Shown piece by piece: positions 34,379 through 43,088 of a stretch of 64,000 nucleotides of DNA. Origin of the DNA: Cycas panzhihuaensis (Eukaryota; Cycadophyta). The position numbers and the translations under genes are program-made. The stretch is from NCBI GenBank assembly GCA_023213395.1, contig CM041465.1, positions 97,471,741-97,535,740 of the forward strand, written 5' to 3'. Every line of letters begins with the position of its first letter. Positions within the stretch are counted from its first letter, which is position 1. The notes beneath the pieces were generated by a model. The model worked only from the letters and a program-made list of their open reading frames with translations. It had not been told where the DNA came from and did not search any database.

Positions 34379-35014
34379 TCCTCTTGGCGATCCCTTCACC
34401 ACGCTCTGAAATAAGTCTAAACTACCATCTTAAGTCGATCCCATTTCTCCCAGCCACGGGTGGAATGACAATTTAGGATGGCTTCTTCCATTTCTTTCTA
34501 GTTCCTCCTACGGAACCTATATTCCCATATCTTTTTGGGACTTTTGTCTTCTTATTTAGGCATCCCCCAATTAGGACGATGCTCTGGAGTATCGTTACTC
34601 CCCCTCTCGCTCAGTGTTTCCTTTGCATATCCTGCTATGCTCCTCCGTGGGTATGCGTGTGCCTTATTTCTGACCCCACATGTGTCTATCACCTCTACTC
34701 ATGGTGGTCGTATGTGCTCTTGTTAGATATATAGTCATGCATGGAAGGAAATATGTGCATCATATAATAAAGCATCTATAACATACATAACAAAACATAC
34801 ATGTCATTTATCACACATGATATACATATCATCACATATCAAAATGGGATAGCAATTACCCCGTCTATATATATACACATCAAAATCATATGTCACATCA
34901 TACATATGGGAAGCTGGTGTCCTTGTAGGGGGGGTACAATCATATGACTCTATGTATATGACCCCTTAGAGGCCTGTGCTTTCCTCTATCAAAATCAAAT
35001 ATATAACTACCATA
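34379..35014 (+). other. Spacer between integrase and antisense PMD gene
   Basis: No sense-strand domain. The first part is Tat 3' region; near 34,740-34,900 there is an AT-rich ATACATAT/CATC-rich stretch. This would be the 3' untranslated side of both integrase and the antisense gene, so both transcripts could end here. Confidence 0.5.
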
Positions 35015-36990
35015 CTAATACTTCCCCGCTCCTGGGGCATCATCTCCTGGTCTATGTGATCCCTCTCCTGGGGACCACATCCCTCCGAGACTCCTCCTAA
35101 GTCTCCACGAGTTCCCTACCTTGCTCCCCTCATCTGGTGGCCTCCTCGGGGTCGTCACTGCCGTATGGGTCTGAGTCCTGCTCCATGCCAACCTCGATGT
35201 TGCCATGTCCTTGACTAGTTGATCGTATCGCACCTGGATATAATCTCGCTCTGCCTCTATGAGGTGCAACCTCTCCTCCATCCCTTAGAGTCTCTCCTCT
35301 AGCATTACCACCTGGATATGGCTCTCCATATCCCCTCTGGATCTACCTTGGGCCTCTAGTGCCTATATGTGACTCTATAATGTGTCTTGCATGCCCCGAG
35401 CCTTGTCCATCTCTCGTTGCATCTGTCCCCTGAATGCTATATACTCTTGGGACTCTATAACCTATATATCTCTTGCCCTCATCAACGGGGTGAACGCTGC
35501 CATGTGGGTGCCTACTGATCTAGGTGTGTCCTCTGCCTGGATGGGTGGCTGCCCCTCTGTATATACTTGAGGGAACATCTCCCTCACCATGGCCTCAACC
35601 AGCCATCTGATCTCTACAACACCTACAAATCCACCATGTCATATATTAGTATATGTCTGCACAAATATCAAATAAAAAACCAAACAATATAATACATCTA
35701 ACTATTAAATAACGAGGAAGGTTGGGCCTCACCTGCTACGACTGCTAGCAACTTTGCCTGTGCGATAGCCTCTGTCCCTGGCTCTCCACCAACTCTAGGT
35801 GCCTCCTCCTCTGGCACCTCCTCTACAACTGCCTCCATTGTTGGGGCTCGTGCCCCTCCCTCTGCTGGTAGAGCTGCTACTCTAGGTCTCTCCACAATCC
35901 TCAATCTCTGGGCTTGTGTCATAGGCCCCCTCATCCCCTCAATAGTCCCTGATGGTCCCACCTCATCTGTAGTTCACAATGGGCTGGACCCATCTTCCCC
36001 ATCGCTACCGTTGTCATCTCTGGGGGCAGCCCCTACTCCTCCTGCACCCTCGTCCCTATCCCATCTCGTCAACCGGTAGGGGTTCGATGTGTAGTTCGTC
36101 ATCGTGACTAAATCTAGTGACGTGGCATCCATATACCTCTTCACATGCGCCTGATCCTCCACTCCCCTAAACTGAGTCTGCCACTTGTGTATGATGGGTG
36201 CCTAGTCTAGTATGGGGTGTGGTCCCCCTGATGGTGCCACTGCTACAAAATGGTCAAAGAACCAGCACTACAATAGCGTGTTGTACGATAATCCACCTCT
36301 ACTTGCCACTCTGATATCATCCAGTTGGGTGACGAGGTTCACTGCTATAAGGGTGGCCAAATCCAATCTCTCACTGGTCTCGCACCTGCATACTACATCC
36401 ATCCATCCTCCAGGGATGTCCCTATAATTATGTTTCTGAGAAATCTAGAATAGAATGCATAAGGTGATCAGTTTCCTCACACGAGGAACCCTGGACATCA
36501 CCACACTCTATAGAGGCATCGCTCACCTCTCCTACCGATCTTAGCCTATAAAAAACATGACTACCTCCCGATGAGCCATCTCATTGCTAGGCAATGCCCC
36601 TAGCATGGCTAGTCTTCCTGTCGCTAGCACCCCTAAGATCTGCGAGATGTCTCTCAGTGTCACTGTGATGTCCTCTACTTAGGGTAGATGGAACACATGT
36701 CTCTGCCTGTCCCAATATGATACTATGTCCACAAGAAGTCTCTGATTTGACATGTACTGGGGTGTCTTCACCACCTTCAGCAATCCACATCTCTGGAGGA
36801 CCTCTTTGTCCTCTCTACTCATCATCTCCAAGAAGCTCAACAGAGCCATACCAACATTCTTGCAGTTCTACACCGCAGTCACTACCTACACAAAATGCCA
36901 CTCAAATGCATCAGTCTGTAGCCAACACTCACTCCTGGCCTCTTGAGACCCTCTCTTGGCATCATTTGGTCTAGATTTAGGACCCCTCAT
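35015..36990 (-). pseudogene. Antisense plant mobile domain (PMD) gene in element B
   Basis: A gene running against gag-pol. It starts at the ATG of 36,990-36,988 (MRGPKSRPNDAKRG) and reads in one frame for 419 codons to 35,733. A predicted phase-1 intron follows (35,732-35,623, GTGAG to TTGTAG), and the frame continues to the TAG at 35,017-35,015. The spliced length is 1,866 nt, exactly 622 codons with stop, without any frameshift. About 16 internal stops are point changes of likely Gln/Trp/Arg codons. The PMD core shows LLSFLEMMSREDKEVLQRCG, a SYWDRQRHVFHLP stretch (FHLP about residue 100) and VTLRDISQILGV. The C-terminal half is Pro/Glu-rich and then helical, possibly coiled coil (EERLHLIEAERDYIQVRYDQ). 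PMD proteins are plant-specific and of uncertain function, known in host genes and as transposon cargo. Element A has the homologue at 14,935. Confidence 0.85.
35623..35732 (-). other. Predicted intron of the antisense PMD gene
   Basis: 110 bp. Donor CAG/GTGAG with the exon ending at 35,733, acceptor TTTGTAG with the exon starting at 35,622. Removing it joins codon GGT across the junction and keeps the reading frame; reading through meets a stop after LFNS. Another acceptor, TGTGCAG near 35,660, is possible but less consistent with the frame. Confidence 0.65.
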
Positions 36991-37019
36991 GGTTCCCTTT
37001 CCTTTTTTCTAGTATCCTA

Positions 37020-37146
37020 GCCCTGCACCACACTAAATTCTGTGGTACCACAAAATTTAGATGGGGCCAGGCGATCACCTCGTGGAAACGATCACGGCAC
37101 CGCAATCTTTACCGCGGTGCGAACGTCACCCCCCTAAAAGGGGGGG
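37020..37146. promoter_or_regulatory. LTR-like repeat block upstream of the PMD gene
   Basis: The + strand sequence contains TTCTGTGGTACCACAAAATT, then GGCACCGCAATCTTTACC and GCGGTGCGA. This matches the LTR block GGTACCGCGAAGTTTGCC followed by ATGGTGCGACT at about 39,403-39,430. It is followed by a C6/G7 palindrome (37,129-37,146) where the LTR has an A/T-rich palindrome. It ends about 30 bp upstream of the PMD start codon, so it is a likely promoter for the antisense gene; that role is inferred. Confidence 0.55.
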
Positions 37147-38075
37147 TTCCCAGCCCCAAAAACCAAAATTTTTTCCTCCAAATGGGCCATAGCTAGGCCC
37201 ACTAGGACCAGGGCTACCTAATGCCCTAGTCCTGCCCCTCTCTAGGTCTAATTTAGATCTTGGGAGGTCGTTTCTCTGTCCTTATGGGGCCAGAAACTAC
37301 ATTAAAAAACTCATAAAAAGCATTAAATTTTAAATTACAATTTCGAGTTGGGTTTGGTGATCCACTCACTAGATCTGGTCATGCAGTCACCATCTTAATT
37401 CCTTGGTCGCTCTGGCTACCTCTTCGTCTTAATCCAACAGTCGGATCTCTTACTGCATGTCCCAAAAGTAGGGTAGTGCTCCACTACGTGAGGAACGAGC
37501 TCTGGATTTTGTACAAGAGCTTATGATAATGAAACCTTTTTTATTTGACTTTTCTTATATAGGTGGGCCCCCCACCAGGCACTTCTTCCTTTTTTGCCCG
37601 CGAGGCAGCCTTCTAGACCACATTTCTGCCTTGGCCAGTATTGTCTTCTGGCCTAGTTCTTCTTTCGGTCTCAGTGGCTTCCTTTTGACCCATGTCTTTC
37701 GGTGCATTAATAGTGCCCTGGACGACTCATTTTACTAAAGTCCCCTCATCTCATTTTGTGTGCCACTCCTGTTCATGCCTGAGTTTATACTCATTTGACT
37801 TATTTTGCCACCCTGGATTCATTTTCGTAGTCCTTTTTTACTCTTAATGCTCCCATAGGGAGTGTTCCCTCCAGCCAGGCACCCCTTTGTGCTTCTCTAA
37901 GCCATTTTGTGTACCCTAGGGCCCCTTTTTGCCATTTTCTTCCCTACCTTTGGGTTGCCTCATTGCTAGGCCTTCGTACCCCTTTACGGCCACTGCTATT
38001 AGTGATATAGAATCCTCTCCTCACCTCTTTCATTAATTACATTGTACTTCTTTTAGCAAAGAGGTCACCATATTC
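37147..38075 (+). other. Spacer upstream of the archaeal-type RNase H
   Basis: Non-coding as far as I can see. GGGCCATAGCTAGGCCCACT near 37,184 and the following GACCAGGGC match the corresponding spacer of element A. The open frame 37,523-37,738 has no match. The short stretch before 38,076 may hold splice or initiation signals for the RNase H, but none is clear. Confidence 0.5.
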
Positions 38076-38480
38076 ATGGCTCTTTTCATTTTCACCGATG
38101 GCGGAAGCCGCGGTAATCCTGGCCCTTCCACTGCCGCATGGATACTTCGTGATTCCGCTGGGCATGACTATCTACACTCTGGTATCTTACTCCCTGAGGC
38201 AACTAATAATGAAGCCAAGTACACGGCCGTTATTGAAGCCCTCACTGATGCATGGCATTTCCATCATAGACCTATCATCCTTCTTTACAACTCCCAAGTG
38301 GTGGTGTCTCATCTCACCCAGGTTTACCAGGTGTGGTGCCCATGCTTGAGAGCCCTCACATCAACCATAAGGTCACTATTGGCTCGCTTCTAGTCCGTTG
38401 ATATTTGCCATATTCCCCAGGCCCTCAATGCTGAAGCAAACAGCCTTGTCCACCTTATCCTTGAGCGTCACCTCCCTCTT
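38076..38480 (+). pseudogene. Archaeal-type RNase H of element B (decayed)
   Basis: A separate open frame starts with ATG at 38,076 (MALFIFTDGGSRGNPGPS) and stays open to 38,393, then continues past a TAG to about 38,480. Catalytic positions: Asp in TDGG is present (38,097-38,099) and Glu in NNEAKY is present (38,211-38,213). The third reads YNSQVV instead of the usual DSQ (Asn at 38,289-38,291), and the last reads EANSL instead of EADSL (Asn at 38,439-38,441). Both are G-to-A changes. Archaeal-type RNase H is known as the second RNase H of Tat elements. Here it lies 3.7 kb downstream of integrase, beyond the antisense gene and close to the 3' LTR. It is not part of the pol frame. Confidence 0.9.
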
Positions 38481-38861
38481 CTTAGTAACTGCCTTGGAGA
38501 GACTTAACTTGGCCAGCCCATTGCTCAAGTCTCTAGTTGCCTTTCTCCTAGCTTGCTTCTTTAATTTGTTAGATGCCTTTACGTAACTCATTGCATCTTG
38601 GCAATGCAGGGGCATCCCCTTTTTTATTTCCTTCATTTCCAGGTTAACTTTTAGGTGACACATAGGTAGCCCCTATGTTGTCCTCGTCTTCGTCTCCCTT
38701 ATCCATGCATTTTGCCATGACACTTGCCAACACCCTTAGTCCATATGCTGTTCATAATTTATATATATATATACATATGTGCTACTAATAGTTTTTTGGT
38801 TGCCAGCATTTACCATCACACTACGCTTCTGAGTGGTGAGGCTCTGCTGCTAAGGGGGCAG
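38481..38861 (+). promoter_or_regulatory. 3' untranslated region and polypurine tract of element B
   Basis: Non-coding except for the end of RNase H; an AT dinucleotide run lies near 38,757-38,772. The polypurine tract TAAGGGGGCAG at 38,851-38,861 directly precedes the 3' LTR and would prime plus-strand synthesis. Confidence 0.8.
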
Positions 38862-41353
38862 TGTTTCCTAGCTACCGAGAATGGATTTGGGATGAGTCGA
38901 CTCAGGTAAGCTTAGGTATATGTTTCTTACTCCTATCCTCACTTTCACTTAGCTGAGTTTGCTTAGTGAATTGCTTGATGCATGCTTGCCTATCATTTGT
39001 GTAATCGCATTACTTTCTTACCTGGTCACGTTGCTTATGCCAGTCGTACACCACTCAGCCTATGACGACCCACTGTGGGGGCACTCCTCAGTGAGTCATG
39101 AACCCCATATGGCACTTAACTGCCCACAACATCTCCACAGCTCCTTGAGCACCATAGTCGGTCATGTCTCATCCATGACAATAATCTCGTCTCTACTTTG
39201 AATCCCTTTCTAAGTATGATAGGACCCCCATTGAGACCCGTTTCTCTCTTCTGGCTACCTGTCAGCCATCTGGGTAGGAATTCCCAGCCTACCTAGCTTC
39301 AACATATCCTCTATTTGGCTTTAGGCCCTATTTCTACCCTAATTTTAACTTTCAGGCCCACCCTACTGAAAACTTAGTGGTACCATGATATTTACCGTGG
39401 TACCGCGAAGTTTGCCATGGTGCGACTCTTTAAAATTATTTTTTTTAAATAGTCAAAGTAATTCCTACTCTTTTCATCAAATTATCACGTGGCATCCATG
39501 CATACTCATCCCCTCGTAATCCTAAATGCTTGTTTAGGGTTAGGGAGAATATAAAACCCAAAAAGAAAGTCATTTGGGTCTCTTCTCCATTCATTTTTTT
39601 GGCACTACTCTAGCTCTTTGTCCAGGACTGTCAAAGGATCTGCTCTTTGGCTCTGTTTCTCCTTCCACAGGGATACCTACTACGTCTCATGCCTTGCTCC
39701 AACAGCTCAGGCTCTCTCTTTATAGGTCTATATCATGGAGGAAGGAAAAAGCACTTTCTTCCTGCTGCAAAGTACCTCTTTAGTGTTTCTCTAAGATTCA
39801 TATTTTTTCTCCTTCCTTTTATGAACAGTGTTCATTTATTTTTTGCTCTTGGCTTTGCATCCCATAGGAGCTTGCCCATTACTCCCTATTTTATAGTGCT
39901 CCTCCTCTTATTTCCTATAAGTTCACTTCAAGGTGGCTGTGTAAGAGGGTTACACAAGGACGGGTGAAGGGAGAAAGGCGGGATCAGTCCCCTTGTTGGC
40001 CTTCTCCCCAAGGGTCTAAACCCTTTCCTTCCTTCATCTTTCACCTCATGCCTCCCTTGGAGCTAAGCGAAGGATATTAAGAGCCTACTTCTAGATCTGA
40101 AATAGCATTAGTATCCCTTGCCATGCTGGTTTCATACCTACACTTGTAGGTTTTGGGCACCACATAAGCCCCCAAACCTATCTTGGTTGGTTCATGACCC
40201 CTAGCTCATCCCAACTTGATGATTTGCTTCCCATAGTACTTTGTCTTTTGGGTTTGTTTGGACATCATTTTGCTGGTCTATTCCCTCCCTTGTTTACTAT
40301 CCCATACATCCATTACACTTTATTTTTCCCTCCTTTGAGGCTATGTGGAGATGCTTGTGGGTGAGTTGGCCATTCCAAGGCTAACTTCTTCATTTTGGAT
40401 ACCGTTTGGTGCTACTGTTAGTTTGAGTTTTGCTCAGAGTTTTGGAGTAGAGTGCAACATTTCTTTAACTTAATTTATTATCAGCTTTTTGTATTCACAT
40501 ATACATATATTAGGTATATTTGATAAACCCCCTCTTTTGGGAGGGAGAAACTCTCATGTTGTGATTGGCAGGCTTTGCGGTAATAAAAATACGAACAAGG
40601 TGAACTTCTTGACGGGTTAGTATCTTGTTAGTAGTATTTCTTTGTTTCCTTTTGTCATTCTTGGTGTTGCTTTATTTTTTGCACAATTAGGGAAGGTAAG
40701 GTAGCCCCTTGACCGCTCAGGGCAACTGTCACCAGCTAGTCTGTCACCTGCGTGACAAGTTTGAGTGGGCAAGCATACAAAGAATAAAAGGTCGCAACAC
40801 CCCAACCGCAGTATATTTCTAGGTATTCTTCGTCCATTTTTTGTCCTTTTTTGTAGTGTTTTTGCTTATACATATACCACATGTTAAAAACACATAGGAA
40901 ATGAAAAAGGAAAAAGAACTCATCTTTGCATTTGCACATCTTTTTTATATTTGTTTATACCACGTATAGATAGGTTTTGGGTGTGAGACATACATTCCTC
41001 ACCTCCCCACCTAGCCCACACATAGGACATCATACTACACACATTCTCTTACACGTTGCCTTCTCCCTCTCTTAAGAAGGCATGACTCTTTAGAGTCCCT
41101 CTTCCTCTTCCTGGCCATCCAAGGGGTAGGAAGGCCTCTTCTTTTGGGATGACCCAAGGCCTCGCCTTACATCCTTTTCCAAAGATTACCCTAAGGCAAT
41201 TGGGCACCATTTGTAGGTCCCGAATCTACGCTCTGGGGCATGGACGCCCTACGTGGTGTTTTTTCTTGCCGTTATATCCCACTCATAACCTGACTACATC
41301 TTAGTTAGCCACATCTCACTAAACGTGGGAGACCATCCTGTAGATACGTTTCA
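38862..41353 (+). repeat. 3' LTR of element B
   Basis: 2,492 bp, starting TGTTTCCTAGC after the polypurine tract and ending ATACGTTTCA. Same order of motifs as the 5' LTR: repeat block, CACGTG at 39,486-39,491, TATAAAA at 39,550-39,556. Differences from the 5' copy are mostly transitions plus one 124-bp deletion at about 39,745. Confidence 0.95.
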
Positions 41354-41358
41354 CTATC
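41354..41358. repeat. Target site duplication CTATC (right of element B)
   Basis: Matches 24,939-24,943. Confidence 0.95.
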
Positions 41359-41890
41359 TACATGTACCTAATTATAAGAACCTACTTAGGAGTCTTTAAT
41401 CAAGTGGAATGTTGAAGACACTTAATTTTAAATCTCTTATAAATAAGTTTATAGAATTTGATAAGACCTTTGATACTAATTTTGTAACTTCAGATCCTCT
41501 ACTAGATGTAGCTTTTAATATAGAAGAAGATGTATGCTTCTTAAAGAATCAAGGTCTCTCTTATGGTAGAGGAAATAATTGAGCAAGGGGTAGAGAACAA
41601 GGTAGAGGAAATTGGCCACAAGGTCAATAGAACCCTAAAAAATAGCCACCTAGATAGTCTCAAGGCCAAGCACCACCTTTTAATATAAGATAGTTAGGCC
41701 AAAATAGTACTTTAGGAACTAGAAATTAGATTATTATGTGTAAAAGGTGTAATAGAAAAGGACACCTTATAAAGGATTATTGTATACCTACATACAAGTT
41801 GCCTAAGTTTCAACAGAAATACAAGACATATAATGTTGATGAAACATATGAAGAATAGATTGGTGGCATAGGTTTTGCTCAAGCACACAT
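41359..41890 (+). pseudogene. copia gag of element D, C-terminal part with zinc knuckle
   Basis: The gag frame interrupted at 24,943 resumes here. A TLNFKSLINKFIEFDKTFDTN-like block leads to a Gly/Arg/Gln-rich stretch (GRGNN, GREQGRGNWPQGQ, about 41,565-41,630). The zinc knuckle CKRCNRKGHLIKDYC follows at about 41,739-41,783, with three Cys and His kept but one extra residue before the last Cys. Stops interrupt it. The resumption confirms that B lies inside D. Confidence 0.78.
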
Positions 41891-43083
41891 TTAAAGACTT
41901 GAGGAAAGAACCATTGATCAAACTAAGAGGTATTTTGCAATTCATTATGACTATGCCACTTGTGATCTTGAATAACTAATATAAGTCCCTCTTAGAGTTG
42001 TAAATAGCATAACTTCAAATACCACCTTATGGATCATAGATACAAGAGCAATACAATATATAACCTGTAATCAAGATCTATATCAAACTTTTGATTTTAA
42101 TATATATGGTGTTATTCACATGACTAACAAATCCCAACAGCCAGGCAAAGGTATTGGAAATATATGCCTAAAACTCTTAGGCTTGAAAGACTTTACATTA
42201 CTTGATGTCCTATATATTCCTAATCTAAAATAAAACCTACTTTCTTTATCTACTTTTGTCTCCCATAGATTCAATATTAGTGTTACCACAAATCACCAAA
42301 CTCTCTAGGTCATTCATCCTCTAATAAATCGAGTGGTCTTCACTCAAAATCTTACTGGAAACTTATTTAAGTTAAATGACTCCCTATCTGCTAAGGCCAA
42401 TTATACTTAAATCCCTTATGCTAATGCAGACTTCACTTTTAATACTACTTTAACACACCCTAATCTATCCCTAAAAGCTCTTTGGAATACTTACATAGGC
42501 CATGTTCATATCAATCGAATTAGAGATCTTTGTCATACCCTTCTAAGTCTACCTAAGTTCTCCTCTAAACCCTTTAAATGTAAAGCATATATCATAGCCA
42601 AATTTTATAAACAACCCTTTATTAATAGTTAGTAGAAATTAAGTCATCCTCTTCAATTGGTACACTTTGATCTATGTGGACCAATACCTATTCCATAATT
42701 GAGGTAGAAGTTATATTGCATATCCTTCATTGATGATTTTATTAGGAAAGTGTGGGTGGCTTTTCTAACTAGGAAAGATGAGACATTTAGTGTCTTTAAA
42801 GCTTTTAAAGCTTACACTGAAAAAGAGTTAAGTTATTAGATTAAATATCTCTGAACAAATAATGGTAGAGAATATACCTCTACTAAGTTTGAAACCTATA
42901 TGCAAGATAATAACATCAAGCATTACACTATAATAGTAGCACCCCCAACAAAATAGAGTTTTTGAGTGCATGAATAGGCCTATTATGAATATGGCTCAAG
43001 CTATACTAGTTTATAAAAATATACTTATTTACCTTTGGATGAAATCAATTTAGACAGATGTTTATTACATGAATGTTATCAAC
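41891..43083 (+). pseudogene. copia protease and integrase of element D, first part
   Basis: The protease active site, expected IIDTGA, reads IIDTRA (DTR at 42,039-42,047), so the Gly next to the catalytic Asp is Arg. The pre-integrase block IGHVHINRIRDL lies near 42,497-42,535, with a LVHFDLCGPIP block (first Asp) near 42,656-42,690. ISFIDDFIRKVWVAF is near 42,722-42,765. The usual RTDNGGEY reads *TNNGREY near 42,850-42,875, so the second Asp is Asn. The frame runs to 43,083, where the solo LTR S begins after its GCATC duplication. Confidence 0.8.
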
Positions 43084-43088
43084 GCATC
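43084..43088. repeat. Target site duplication GCATC (left of solo LTR S)
   Basis: GCATC before the LTR; repeated at 45,672-45,676. Confidence 0.93.

Larger units (their letters stand above)
24944..41353 (+). mobile_element. Complete Tat-like Ty3/gypsy element B with antisense PMD gene
   Basis: A 16,410-bp element bounded by LTRs of 2,603 and 2,492 bp and by CTATC duplications in the gag of copia D. Internal order: primer site, gag, protease, RT with degenerate RNase H, integrase, antisense PMD gene (35,015-36,990, minus), archaeal-type RNase H (38,076), polypurine tract, 3' LTR. An archaeal-type RNase H is the hallmark of the Tat lineage. An extra antisense ORF between integrase and 3' LTR is a known kind of feature in that lineage. 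Pol stays in one frame from about 29,923 to 33,390 apart from stops, with one frameshift in integrase. It is the best-preserved coding element here but cannot be autonomous as read. Confidence 0.95.

Noticed and set aside
36587-36790. Minus-strand 67-residue and plus-strand 85/64-residue open frames in the PMD region
   Set aside because: They are alternative frames of PMD exon 1; the frame with FHLP and continuous length is the real one.
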